DNA of 36,330 nt from Fibrobacter sp. (GTDB lineage Bacteria > Fibrobacterota > Chitinivibrionia > Chitinivibrionales > Chitinispirillaceae), in the NCBI GenBank assembly GCA_012515615.1, contig JAAYYB010000156.1, forward strand, positions 1-36,330, given 5' to 3'. This document shows, one piece after another, positions 7,722 to 15,588 of this stretch (its first letter is position 1; each line of letters begins with the position of its first letter). The notes under the pieces are model-generated. The model made no database searches, was not told the DNA's origin, and saw only the letters and a list, made by a program, of their open reading frames with translations. A program made the translations under genes and the position numbers.

Positions 7722-8051
7722 ATGAGTTTTAATTATGATCATGACAGGTTCGCAGCAAAGAATCGAAGTCTTGCATCTGCAGAGGAACGTCAAAAGAGGG
7801 ATGTAGAGCTGGAGAAGAAGGGTTATTCCCCTCTTAAAAGTACTCAAAGAGAATCCTGTTTTAACTGCAAGCAGAAACAGAACTGCAGTGAATTCCGGGC
7901 CAAACGCAGCGGCGGGGCTTCTGGAGTAGTTTCATTTGGAGGAGATGAAAATTTTATCTGCGATCGCTATTCTCCTGCTCAGGCTCAGGCAAAAAACATG
8001 TCTGATAAGCAGATCAAATCTCTCCTGAAGAATGTAAAAAAGGGGTACTGA
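7722..8051 (+). CDS. Small four-cysteine protein, function unknown
   Basis: 109 residues, start ATG 7722 after AAAGG. Four cysteines (Cys46, 49, 55, 80) in the pattern CFNC-x5-C-x24-C suggest a zinc or iron-sulfur site. The N-terminal 40 residues are charged and helical, and the C-terminus is lysine-rich. There is no signal peptide. It lies 67 nt after the GIY-YIG gene and 52 nt before the TPR gene, probably in the same transcript. I do not recognise the family. Confidence 0.7.
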   Translation: MSFNYDHDRFAAKNRSLASAEERQKRDVELEKKGYSPLKSTQRESCFNCKQKQNCSEFRAKRSGGASGVVSFGGDENFICDRYSPAQAQAKNMSDKQIKSLLKNVKKGY

Positions 8052-8103
8052 GGAATAACGGTCGCTGTGAAATCCTGTATTGTGCATCCGGTAAGGAGTG
8101 GTA

Positions 8104-8865
8104 ATGGAGAAAACGCCTTTAGAACTGTATGAAACTGCATACAGGCTTCACTACACTGAAAATCGTGTAGCGGAGGCTATAAAGTATTATGAGACACTGG
8201 TAAATGAGTTTCCCGATTCTGATGAATGCGGTTATGCGGTTATACAGCTTCAGAAAATAAAGTCCAGCGACGTTGCCGGGGAACTCAAGAAAAGTTTGAA
8301 GAGTGGTCCGATGCCTGTGATTGCACTGGCTATCAGTCTCTGTGCACTCGCTCTTACAGCAGCTATGGGATTTTATATCTATAAACAGTACAAAATCGAA
8401 TCTGTTCGAACAAGGCTTACTGTAAATGCACTGGGAAAGATGTTCAGTGGTGAAGAAGAAGAGGCTCTTAAAATTCTAACGGAACTGAAAATACTGGCTA
8501 AAAATGATTTAGCACCATTTGAGCTGTCTGCAGACATTTACCGGAAGCTCAAAAAGTATGATCAAGCCCGATCTGAATATGAGATTTTCTATAAGCTCAA
8601 CCCCGATCTGCAGCCTTCAGAGGGTGTTCTGCAAAGAATGAAGCAGGATGAAGCAAATGCTTTGAAGGAAAGAAGCAGACCTGAAATAATTGAAAGTGTT
8701 CTCCAGAGCAATGTCCCAATTGCAGATACCGTGAAGCCCAAAAAACCGGAGGCTCCAGTTTCCAGACCCAAAGCTGCAGCAGTTAAAAAACAGCCCGCTG
8801 TACAGCAGAAGAAACAGATAAAGGGATTGTTTCTGGTTGATCCTGACAGTATCTCTTACTTCTAA
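8104..8865 (+). CDS. TPR-containing single-pass membrane protein
   Basis: 253 residues from ATG 8104; AAGGAG ends 5 nt upstream, so this start beats the in-frame GTG at 8098. Residues about 5-50 are TPR-like (AEAIKYYETLVNEFPDSDE). One membrane helix covers 70-93 (MPVIALAISLCALALTAAMG). A second helical TPR-like segment follows (EEEEALKILTELKILAKNDL; YDQARSEYEIFYKLNPD), then a Pro/Ala/Lys-rich linker and a short hydrophobic C-terminus. It probably scaffolds a membrane complex with the following tail-anchored protein; the partner is not evident. Confidence 0.75.
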   Translation: MEKTPLELYETAYRLHYTENRVAEAIKYYETLVNEFPDSDECGYAVIQLQKIKSSDVAGELKKSLKSGPMPVIALAISLCALALTAAMGFYIYKQYKIESVRTRLTVNALGKMFSGEEEEALKILTELKILAKNDLAPFELSADIYRKLKKYDQARSEYEIFYKLNPDLQPSEGVLQRMKQDEANALKERSRPEIIESVLQSNVPIADTVKPKKPEAPVSRPKAAAVKKQPAVQQKKQIKGLFLVDPDSISYF

Positions 8866-8873
8866 CAGGGAAG

Positions 8874-9602
8874 ATGATGCAGGCTTTAAAAGCTATTGAG
8901 GATAAAGTTTGCCGGGGTTTTGTGCTGGATGAGCATAAGAAGTGGATCCCGCTTTCGGAAAAGGTTCGGAAAGAAAAAGAGTTTCTGAAACATATTGAAT
9001 CCGGTGAGATTCTGTTTCATGGCAAATGGCTTCCGATAGCAGAAGTAAAAAAGCAAAAAAGCGAAACAGAAACACCTCAATCGGCAGATCTACCAGCATT
9101 ATCCGAGGCTTCAAATCAGAGCGAAGAACAAAGTCCCGACGCTATAGCTTTTCAGGCTGCAAATAATTTTCCTCCTGAAACCGTCTACGCCCTTACGGAG
9201 CCGGCAGAACCTGAACCGGATTACCCTCCCGAAACAATTTATTCTGATGCGGGTATCGAGTACCCTCCGGAAACGGCACTGATTACTATTGAGGAAATTG
9301 GAAAACAGAATGTAGAAAAATCTGCAGCTGAAGTCCAAATAAAAGGACACAATTCACTCTTCAGGCCCAACGATTCAGAGATTATGTCAGAGACAATCTC
9401 TTTTGACAGCAGTATGATTCAGGCTGTAAAAGAGGAAAGAAAACCTCTGTCGCCTATACCGACAGTATCGGATGGTTCTGGAAATGAAAGTGTCGAGGAT
9501 TGGGAGTCCTCCAGAGCCAGGCGCAATAAGGTGTTTCTCTGGGGTACTGTGATAACCGTCATCTCTGCTGTGACGGCGGCTGTGTTATATGTGGTTTTTT
9601 AG
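8874..9602 (+). CDS. Tail-anchored protein with W-x-P repeats and PPET motifs
   Basis: 242 residues, start ATG 8874 (or the adjacent ATG 8877) behind CAGGGAAG. The N-terminus carries two related units, GFVLDEHKKWIPLSE (15-29) and GEILFHGKWLPIAEV (44-58). The middle is acidic and low-complexity with three PPET motifs (FPPETVYAL, YPPETIYSD, YPPETALI). After the basic RARRNK it ends in a single membrane helix (VFLWGTVITVISAVTAAVLY), giving a cytoplasmic body with a C-terminal anchor. It begins 8 nt after the TPR gene stop, and its 3' end overlaps the convergent glycosyltransferase by 18 nt. The family is unknown. The short W-x-P units resemble those in other fibrobacterial TPR-associated proteins only loosely. 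Confidence 0.7.
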   Translation: MMQALKAIEDKVCRGFVLDEHKKWIPLSEKVRKEKEFLKHIESGEILFHGKWLPIAEVKKQKSETETPQSADLPALSEASNQSEEQSPDAIAFQAANNFPPETVYALTEPAEPEPDYPPETIYSDAGIEYPPETALITIEEIGKQNVEKSAAEVQIKGHNSLFRPNDSEIMSETISFDSSMIQAVKEERKPLSPIPTVSDGSGNESVEDWESSRARRNKVFLWGTVITVISAVTAAVLYVVF

Positions 9603-10739
9603 AATGAAATCGGCAATCAGCGGAATTTGAGTATGTCTGTTGAATAGCTTCAATACCCTTTCGTGCCCCGCTTTTCCCATTTGTTCTATATTTGAAGGAT
9701 TAACTACAAACTGTTCCATTGCCTCTGCAAGCTTATCAGTGTTGCCGTTTTGAACGAGTATTCCTGTAATACCGTTTTCGACAATTTCGGGCAGCCCTCC
9801 GCTGTTAAACCCTACAACCGGCATGGATGCTCCTTGTGCTTCGGCAGCTACTCTCCCGAAAGGTTCTCTGTCTGAGGCCATGCAGAGCACGTCATGGTTT
9901 ACTAATGCACTTTGTGGCGAATCGGTGTGGGGCAATAAAGAGACTTTTCCGGAAAGGCAGTCTGAGGCAATCTGATTATTGAGCTTGTCTCTGTAGCTTT
10001 CACTCCAATAAAGAGTACTTCCGATAATGTCCAGTGTTCCGGCATCGGGACCGTATTTTTTGAAAAGTACAGAAAATGCTTTAATCAGTAGGTGGCACCC
10101 TTTCCACGGGACTACCCTGCCCAGATAGAGGAATCGGGGCGGTCCATCACGTGAAATTCTTGAAGGGGGGATCTCAATACCATTGTGAATTAATACCGTT
10201 TTTTCTGAAACCCGCTTTGGTAAAGAATTCTTTACCGCATTGGAAATGGCAATTGCGGCAGATTTACGGACGGGGAAAAGAAACCGGTAAAGGTAAAAAG
10301 GGAAGGAACCGGGATCAAAAATTTCCCTGATATGGAAAATGGCTGCTTTTTTATAACCCAGTGCAGCAATGATAAAAAGTGCCATATGAGATTTTGGTAC
10401 GTTAGCGTGTACTGCATCTGGATCAATTTTAAAAATTACACTGCGAAGACTGAGCACATAAAAGAAAAACCCCAGAACGTCTTTCCATTTCTTAAACGCA
10501 GTCCCCAAAAGGCCGCTTCTTCTGATTTCACCGAGGTTGCCTTTACATGGAATAATCATCGATGAGATGCCAAGCTCAGTGCATCTTTTGATCAGAAGTC
10601 CGTCTTCAGAACAGATAAGGACAACATCGGCTCTGAGCGCAGTCTCCTTCAAAATATCGATCAGTGAAAGTTCTGCTCCGCCAAGCATTTTTGCCCAGTG
10701 ATTCAGGAATACAACTTTCTTTTTATTATTTCCAGGCAT
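9585..10739 (-). CDS. GT4 glycosyltransferase
   Basis: 384 residues with the GT-B two-domain layout. The N-terminal acceptor domain opens with FLNHWAKMLGGAELSL. The C-terminal nucleotide-sugar domain starts near FLYLGRVVPWKGCHLLIKAF and carries the EX7E motif in EPFGRVAAE, followed by GGLPEIVENGITGILV. This is a retaining GT4 enzyme transferring a sugar to a glycan intermediate at the inner face of the membrane. Its start overlaps the end of the upstream glycosyltransferase by 14 nt, so it is the last gene of the polysaccharide operon. The sugar specificity cannot be read from sequence. Confidence 0.9.
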   Translation of the reverse strand: MPGNNKKKVVFLNHWAKMLGGAELSLIDILKETALRADVVLICSEDGLLIKRCTELGISSMIIPCKGNLGEIRRSGLLGTAFKKWKDVLGFFFYVLSLRSVIFKIDPDAVHANVPKSHMALFIIAALGYKKAAIFHIREIFDPGSFPFYLYRFLFPVRKSAAIAISNAVKNSLPKRVSEKTVLIHNGIEIPPSRISRDGPPRFLYLGRVVPWKGCHLLIKAFSVLFKKYGPDAGTLDIIGSTLYWSESYRDKLNNQIASDCLSGKVSLLPHTDSPQSALVNHDVLCMASDREPFGRVAAEAQGASMPVVGFNSGGLPEIVENGITGILVQNGNTDKLAEAMEQFVVNPSNIEQMGKAGHERVLKLFNRHTQIPLIADFILKNHI

Positions 10740-11793
10740 AATATTTTCTCAGGCGTGCAGAGGCGTTAGTAATGAGAGTTTTCTGCAATGATTCATCAGT
10801 TATCAATTTCATGACTGCAGAACAAATTTCCCGGGGATTATCGGGTTCAACAAGGATGCCGCATTCTCCATTTGAGAGTACCTCCGGAATGGCACCGGTC
10901 CGGGAAGCGATTATCGGAAGATGATAGGCCATAGCTTCAAGCAGTACAATTCCGAAACCTTCTGCTCCATCGGCGGTTTCAAGAGAAGGAAACAAAAATA
11001 TATCGCAAGAGGAGTAGAGGTTTGAGATTTGAAGATCAGAAAGGTCTGTCTGGATTGATATCCGGTTTAGAAGATTGCTTTCTTTTACCGATGCCAAAAG
11101 GGGTTTTAATTCCGGGCCCGATCCTGCGATAGTAAGATGCCAGTTTATCTCAGGGGAAAGCATTTGTGCTGCTTTTATCAGTACGGAGTGCCCTTTATGA
11201 GAGACGAGCCTTCCGACTGTCAAAAGGTTAACCAGAGATGCAGACAGTGGATTTCTATTCTTATTAATATTTACGGGTAGTTCGATTCTGGGGGGTTCCT
11301 GAATCAGTTTGCCGGTAATCCCGGCATTTTTCAGAAGAGACAAAGTGTAACTGCTCAAGTAATAGATTTTATCTGCCCGTTTTAGAATATTGCCAAACAG
11401 ATTTGCCCTGAATCCTCTTTTACTGAGTACAAACAGTTCTTTTCCATAGCAGTAGACAGAATACCTGACAGAAAAAATATATGAGAGCAGAAACACCGGG
11501 ATTGCCGAATAGAGGTTGCCGGCTTCAAAACATATGTCGTTGTTTTTTTTTGCAGCTGATTTTAAAAGCCATAAAAATATCGGTATAAGAGAGAACTTTT
11601 TATTAAACTTTGAAAGAAAAGTAGAAAGATATTGTACCTTACAGTCAAGGATGCTGCGGTGGTCGCGTGGAACATTGCTGCAGCCTGCAACAACAATATC
11701 GCATGGAGAATATGTATGCTTTACAATATTTAATAAGTAGCGTTGAATTCCGCCATTTTCAGGAGGGAAATCAATCGTAATCAGGATCTTCAT
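10726..11793 (-). CDS. GT4 glycosyltransferase
   Basis: 355 residues from ATG 11793 (MKILITIDFPPENGGIQRYL), preceded by CAGGAAGAAG; a longer in-frame reading to 11850 adds 19 residues inside the upstream gene and is less likely. The N-terminal FPPENGGIQRY glycine loop, VGRLVSHKGHSVLIKAAQML, and the EX7E motif (EGFGIVLLE) with GAIPEVLSNGECGILVEPDN are classic for GT4. The 23-nt overlap with the polymerase gene and 14-nt overlap with the next transferase indicate translational coupling. It adds a sugar to the repeat unit of a surface or exopolysaccharide (inference from context). Confidence 0.9.
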   Translation of the reverse strand: MKILITIDFPPENGGIQRYLLNIVKHTYSPCDIVVAGCSNVPRDHRSILDCKVQYLSTFLSKFNKKFSLIPIFLWLLKSAAKKNNDICFEAGNLYSAIPVFLLSYIFSVRYSVYCYGKELFVLSKRGFRANLFGNILKRADKIYYLSSYTLSLLKNAGITGKLIQEPPRIELPVNINKNRNPLSASLVNLLTVGRLVSHKGHSVLIKAAQMLSPEINWHLTIAGSGPELKPLLASVKESNLLNRISIQTDLSDLQISNLYSSCDIFLFPSLETADGAEGFGIVLLEAMAYHLPIIASRTGAIPEVLSNGECGILVEPDNPREICSAVMKLITDESLQKTLITNASARLRKYYAWK

Positions 11794-13282
11794 TTTTCTT
11801 CTTCCTGAAAGATAATCTCTGCTGAGCCTCAAGTTTAATGAGGACTCCATTCCAGAACCAGAAATAGGCGTCTCCGGGGAAGGAATGAATATGTGTCCCT
11901 GTGATATTTATTATGGCAAAGGCTATGTTCATCACCAAAATTCCCCTTGCCAGTGATCTTGTTTCCTGCGACTCTGCTTTATCAAGTAGAGAAAATGCTT
12001 TTACTATTAAAAATATCACAAGAAAAATTATGAATGCCAGGCCCGGATACCCCAATTCTGCAAGGTAAGTGACATATAGAGAGTCTGCATTAAGAGTTCC
12101 CACACCCCGGCCCAAAATCGCCATGACCGGTTCAGTAGAGAGGTTAAAAAGGTATTTCCACAATGCAACTCGAGACAGAAGAGAATGCTCTTCGAAAGGA
12201 TTTGATATGGCCGAGGCTCTGTCATTAACAAGCAAATCAGCATACTGGGGTGTAAGTCCTCCGCCAAGAACAGTGAAAACAGAACCGATGCCGAGTCCGG
12301 ACTGATTCTGGATCTCAAAAATCTGAGAAACCCCGAACAGCGTTATCAGCATGGAGAACATAATTATACGTGATCTGGTCGATTTGAACTGGATCACAAA
12401 TATCCAAAGAAGCAATGATACAAAAATACCTATCCAGTTGGATCGAACTGAGGTGATAAGTGCTCCGTAGAAAAAAACGGGAAGCAGCAGCATGTAAAAA
12501 ATGCGGGAAATATTCTCACGGCTCCAGCTGCTTAAAACAATGATGCTTATCAAGCTCATCTGCATGTAGTCAGCAAATGCCGCAGGAGATTGAAAAAAAG
12601 AGAATGGGCGGGCAACGCCTTTGATGAAAAGTGTGGTGAATGAAATAGATGAAAACCAGATACGCTCAGATTCAGAGTATCCAAACAACAACTGTTTTAA
12701 TCCGTAAAGAGCGGCGAAAATGCCTGTCCAGAATGTCAGTATCCATATTTTTTTGAGGGTGCCTGAGTTAGATGAGTAGAAAGCGCCGATAAAAAAAAGC
12801 AGCACTGAGGGACCGTACAAACGGAACCGCATGACCGCTTCCTGGGCAGGGTAGATATTGAAAAAGAAAGTCCTCAGCAGGAGGTACAGAAAATATCCGC
12901 CAATGACGATATTGAAATTTTTAGTATCTGAAAGACTATCTTTACGGGCCCTGAATTCAAAAAAGAGGCCGATTAAGATCAGTGCGATTAAAATATCCCC
13001 GACTATTATCAGCGGGTCAGCCTGAGGACGTGCAAATTGGAGGTAATAGAGACGGCGGAAAAAGGGAATAAAGGGCATTATTAAGAAGAAAAGGTAAACG
13101 CCCAAAAGAGGCTGCCGCAATATAGGGTAGAAGAAAACTGCTGTAAAGAGAATTACAATGTTGCGCTGTGAAGGGACATTGAACATTCTTCCCGCGATAA
13201 AATGCCCCAGGATTACAACTCCTGCAAGCATGATAATCTGCATGATTCTGGAAGATGAAAAGGCGGAAACTATATGGCGCAT
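11771..13282 (-). CDS. O-antigen ligase/polymerase family membrane protein (Wzy/WaaL-like)
   Basis: 503 residues with roughly 10-12 hydrophobic helices and a large periplasmic loop region around residues 330-400. RSNWIGIFVSLLLWIFVI and the following segment match the O-antigen-ligase-like (Wzy_C) pattern. In this context it most likely polymerises or ligates an exopolysaccharide repeat unit at the periplasmic face. It is the first gene of the three-gene minus-strand operon and has a consensus sigma70 promoter about 55-80 nt upstream. In PEP-CTERM organisms such genes often belong to the exopolysaccharide locus, which fits the neighbouring PEP-CTERM gene. ATG 13282 has only a weak ribosome site. 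Confidence 0.85.
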   Translation of the reverse strand: MRHIVSAFSSSRIMQIIMLAGVVILGHFIAGRMFNVPSQRNIVILFTAVFFYPILRQPLLGVYLFFLIMPFIPFFRRLYYLQFARPQADPLIIVGDILIALILIGLFFEFRARKDSLSDTKNFNIVIGGYFLYLLLRTFFFNIYPAQEAVMRFRLYGPSVLLFFIGAFYSSNSGTLKKIWILTFWTGIFAALYGLKQLLFGYSESERIWFSSISFTTLFIKGVARPFSFFQSPAAFADYMQMSLISIIVLSSWSRENISRIFYMLLLPVFFYGALITSVRSNWIGIFVSLLLWIFVIQFKSTRSRIIMFSMLITLFGVSQIFEIQNQSGLGIGSVFTVLGGGLTPQYADLLVNDRASAISNPFEEHSLLSRVALWKYLFNLSTEPVMAILGRGVGTLNADSLYVTYLAELGYPGLAFIIFLVIFLIVKAFSLLDKAESQETRSLARGILVMNIAFAIINITGTHIHSFPGDAYFWFWNGVLIKLEAQQRLSFRKKKNEDPDYD

Positions 13283-13335
13283 TATCTGTAAAGCTTTCGT
13301 CCAAACGCAGGAATCTGTGTAATTATACCTAAGTA

Positions 13336-13364
13336 ATTATAGTACCAAACGTTATGAGTGTCAA
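13336..13364 (-). promoter_or_regulatory. Consensus sigma70 promoter of the polysaccharide operon
   Basis: On the minus strand TTGACA (13364-13359), a 17-nt spacer and TATAAT (13341-13336): both hexamers and the spacing are perfect. Transcription would start near 13329, about 47 nt before the polymerase ATG at 13282. Confidence 0.85.
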
Positions 13365-13622
13365 CAGCCACCGTGCTTATTAACTGTCCCATAATTTGGC
13401 GCAAAGGTTTTGTTTATGGAGTCAGGGTTCGGAATTGGCCGGTGGCTTGACCCGGATAACTTACTAACGGAAAATTTTGGTTTCTGAAATAAGAGGGTAA
13501 CTGAGCCCTCATTTTTGACGGAGATTCCATAAGGCATTATGCCCTTATTTACATCTGTCGGATTTTTTTACAAGCCGTAGAACTGAAAATGGCGTTTTAA
13601 AGCAAATTAATGGGTTTTCTTT
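13365..13622. other. Upstream control region of the PEP-CTERM gene
   Basis: AT-rich, gene-free. It holds two dyads: GAGGG/CCCTC (13493-13510) followed by ATTTTT, terminator-like on the plus strand, and the near-palindrome ATAAGGCATTATGCCCTTAT (13529-13548). The second lies about 100 nt upstream of the sigma54 start, the usual place for an activator (enhancer) site, but it is not a known operator to me. Confidence 0.4.
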
Positions 13623-13640
13623 TTGGCATAGTATTTGCAT
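13623..13640 (+). promoter_or_regulatory. Sigma54 (RpoN) -24/-12 promoter
   Basis: TTGGCATAGTATTTGCAT: the -24 GG (13625-13626) and -12 GC (13637-13638) are exactly 10 nt apart, as sigma54 requires, and the flanks match YTGGCAC-N5-TTGCW in all but one position. The start site would be near 13650, 42 nt before the PEP-CTERM gene ATG. Confidence 0.8.
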
Positions 13641-13691
13641 AAATATCCTCTCAACAGTTTTACCACTCTTTAACCTTTTGGGGGTAGTAGT

Positions 13692-14423
13692 ATGAGTATC
13701 AGGTCTAAAATCACATTGCTGGTTGGATTATTTTCAATCGGTGCATTTGCATCACCAATCGAGCTGAGTGTAACCTACCGCGATTTCGAAGCATCTCATT
13801 CGGATTTTGAAAAGCAGATTTTGGGTTTGCAGACAGGGATGGTTTCAACAGATCTGGGTGAAGATGGCACACCGGTACTTGTTGATGGAAAGGGCACCAT
13901 AACCAGTGCTTCAACTTTTAATGACTGGTTCCATAACACAACTGCTTCTACTGTCTACGAAGGTTCAATCGTTGCAGATCAGACTAATGGAATTATCACT
14001 TTCCGGGATAACTCATTCTTTCCCCTGGACCAATATCCACATCAGCTTAACAATACCCATAATTACCTCTTTACAATGCACATGGAAAACACCTTTACCT
14101 ATCAGGGTGGTGAAACGTTCACTTTTACAGGTGATGATGATGTGTGGGTTTTCATAAATGGAAAACTGGCAATGGACCTTGGTGGTGTACATGCAGCTGC
14201 AAACGGATCAATCAATCTTGATGCTGCGGCTTCAAAGCTTGGAATTACAAAAGGTAATGACTACAGTTTCAATCTTTTTTTCGCAGAACGTCACACTACA
14301 GAATCAAATCTGGTGTTTCAGACAAGCATCAAACTTGAATCCGTCCCGGAACCATCAATGATATCTTTACTGGGACTTTCCATATTCGGCTTACTGGGTT
14401 TTGCAGTCCGCCGCAGAAAATAA
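13692..14423 (+). CDS. Fibro-slime domain protein with PEP-CTERM sorting signal
   Basis: 243 residues: a signal peptide (about 1-20, cleavage after AFA), a fibro-slime/PA14-like beta domain (about 70-215) with the signature GDDDVWVFINGKLAMDLGG, and a C-terminal PEP-CTERM tail (VPEPSMISLLGLSIFGLLG then AVRRRK, 218-243). The tail marks the protein for sorting and cleavage by an exosortase, normally linked to an exopolysaccharide matrix (family knowledge). The fibro-slime domain is a Fibrobacter-type surface module, possibly carbohydrate-binding. The start has GGGGGTAG just upstream. Expression from the sigma54 promoter 52 nt upstream fits known PEP-CTERM systems controlled by PrsK/PrsR. The exosortase itself is not in this window. 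Confidence 0.92.
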   Translation: MSIRSKITLLVGLFSIGAFASPIELSVTYRDFEASHSDFEKQILGLQTGMVSTDLGEDGTPVLVDGKGTITSASTFNDWFHNTTASTVYEGSIVADQTNGIITFRDNSFFPLDQYPHQLNNTHNYLFTMHMENTFTYQGGETFTFTGDDDVWVFINGKLAMDLGGVHAAANGSINLDAAASKLGITKGNDYSFNLFFAERHTTESNLVFQTSIKLESVPEPSMISLLGLSIFGLLGFAVRRRK

Positions 14424-14444
14424 CCTAATATAATCAGGATTTAT

Positions 14445-14483
14445 AAAAATGGCACCGGATCGATTGATCCGGTGCCATTTTTT
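14445..14483. terminator. Bidirectional intrinsic terminator
   Basis: A perfect long stem, ATGGCACCGGATC / GATCCGGTGCCAT, around a GATT loop, flanked by A-run and T-run on both sides. It ends the PEP-CTERM gene on the plus strand and could stop transcripts from the lipoprotein gene on the minus strand. Confidence 0.92.
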
Positions 14484-14782
14484 ATACTTTCATGTGAAAG
14501 CACAGAATCTGCTTTTTGTTAAAGCTGATAATCGTCGCGCTTTCGGGGTCATGGGTATTTGCCCGCAAAGATTCGCATACCCCAAATGGAAAAGGGTACG
14601 GTTCTTTACTACCAGGTAGTACGTAAAAAGGGAAACAGGGGCATTTCTCTGACCAGTTCTCCATCCGGGTGCCACGGTGCTTCTCAATGGGCTTGTTTCC
14701 TGCACGGCAATGACGCCGTTTATATCCGACATTCTGGCCAGCGGGGCGCAGTTTTCCCGTTGGTTTGTGTTACAAGTCCTGA
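14484..14782. other. Gene-free region between the terminator and the lipoprotein gene
   Basis: About 300 bases with overlapping open frames on both strands (a 103-codon minus frame, 14801-14490, and a 140-codon plus frame, 14559-14981, which runs antisense into the lipoprotein gene). Neither has a good ribosome site, signal peptide or recognisable domain. It may be a decayed or dispersed repeat sequence; I see no gene. Confidence 0.4.
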
Positions 14783-15568
14783 TCACCTCAGAATAAGGCA
14801 ACCCCTCGCGGTATCAATGGCTATTTGCTTATTGAGGCTGTCGCGCACAACGTACTGGGTAAAATTGACCGATGCCATATCGTCAGCCAGCCTTTTAAAA
14901 CGCAGGAAAACCAGGTCCATATCCCCCTTGAGCTTCAAATCCCCCGGAAGCGCCGCTATATCCAAGGTTTCCTGTGAGTAAAGAAGCTGCAGGTTTTTAC
15001 CTGAAAGGCTGTCGGGCAGCCAGGCGCTGTCTATCTGAGCGCCGCTAAAGGTAAAATGCATCATTGAAGCTGTTGCGATTGCGTGAGTCTTTACGGTCAC
15101 AACCGCTTTGTTCTTTCCTGCGGTCTGAAAGCGGGGCGCAAGGTAGATACTGTTTTTGGGAAGTGATTTAACAACGAAAATAATAGAGTCGGTTACACCT
15201 GCTGTATTATTTGATAATTGAGACTCAACTACCAGCTTGTGTTCTCCCTCCGGCAGAAAAACAGAGATACCCGGGAGCGTGCTCCACTGTGACCATTCAC
15301 TATTGTCAATACTGTAACGGTATTGAATATTGGGATTTTCCGCTCCCCAGCTAAGTGTCACCGAATCACTGGCGATGGTGTCCAGATCTTCATTGTAAAC
15401 AGCATTGTCACTCTCAAGTAAAAAGTCAACCTTTGGAGTGACATACTCCTCGCTTTGGGGGTCCAGAGGATTATCGCGGACAGGAGCACAGCTTAAAAAG
15501 CAAGTGACTATCATGAAACATCCGCTCATAATCATGAGCCGTCTTGTGATAGAATGAAAAGTATGCAT
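14783..15568 (-). CDS. 'DNPLDP' lipoprotein with cohesin-like C-terminal segment
   Basis: 261 residues from ATG 15568, preceded by AGGGAG; a TTG at 15592 overlapping the previous stop is a worse start. The lipoprotein signal ends in CFLSC (Cys27) and is followed by APVRDNPLDPQSEEY, a motif I associate with fibrobacterial outer-membrane lipoproteins. The middle (SVTLSWGAENPNIQYRYSID) is an Ig/FN3-like domain on substrate-type text found also in the adjacent giant. The last ~110 residues (ALPGDLKLKGDMDLVFLRFK...) resemble cohesin-type beta sandwiches. The upstream LRR giant carries a dockerin-like segment, so a cohesin/dockerin-like contact at the outer membrane is a plausible inference. It is 20 nt downstream of that gene. 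Confidence 0.7.
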   Translation of the reverse strand: MHTFHSITRRLMIMSGCFMIVTCFLSCAPVRDNPLDPQSEEYVTPKVDFLLESDNAVYNEDLDTIASDSVTLSWGAENPNIQYRYSIDNSEWSQWSTLPGISVFLPEGEHKLVVESQLSNNTAGVTDSIIFVVKSLPKNSIYLAPRFQTAGKNKAVVTVKTHAIATASMMHFTFSGAQIDSAWLPDSLSGKNLQLLYSQETLDIAALPGDLKLKGDMDLVFLRFKRLADDMASVNFTQYVVRDSLNKQIAIDTARGCLILR

Positions 15569-15588
15569 ATTTCTCCCTGCAAAAGACG

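Noticed and set aside
14484..14782. Cyclic-di-GMP (GEMM) riboswitch
   Set aside because: The conserved GGGCAAACC and GACGCAAAGC blocks are not present on either strand.
14490..14801. 103-codon minus-strand open frame downstream of the lipoprotein gene
   Set aside because: It starts inside the lipoprotein gene, lacks a Shine-Dalgarno and shows no recognisable fold; more likely intergenic or repeat sequence.
14559..14981. 140-codon plus-strand open frame antisense to the lipoprotein gene end
   Set aside because: It overlaps the well-supported lipoprotein gene, has no good ribosome site and no domain-like sequence.
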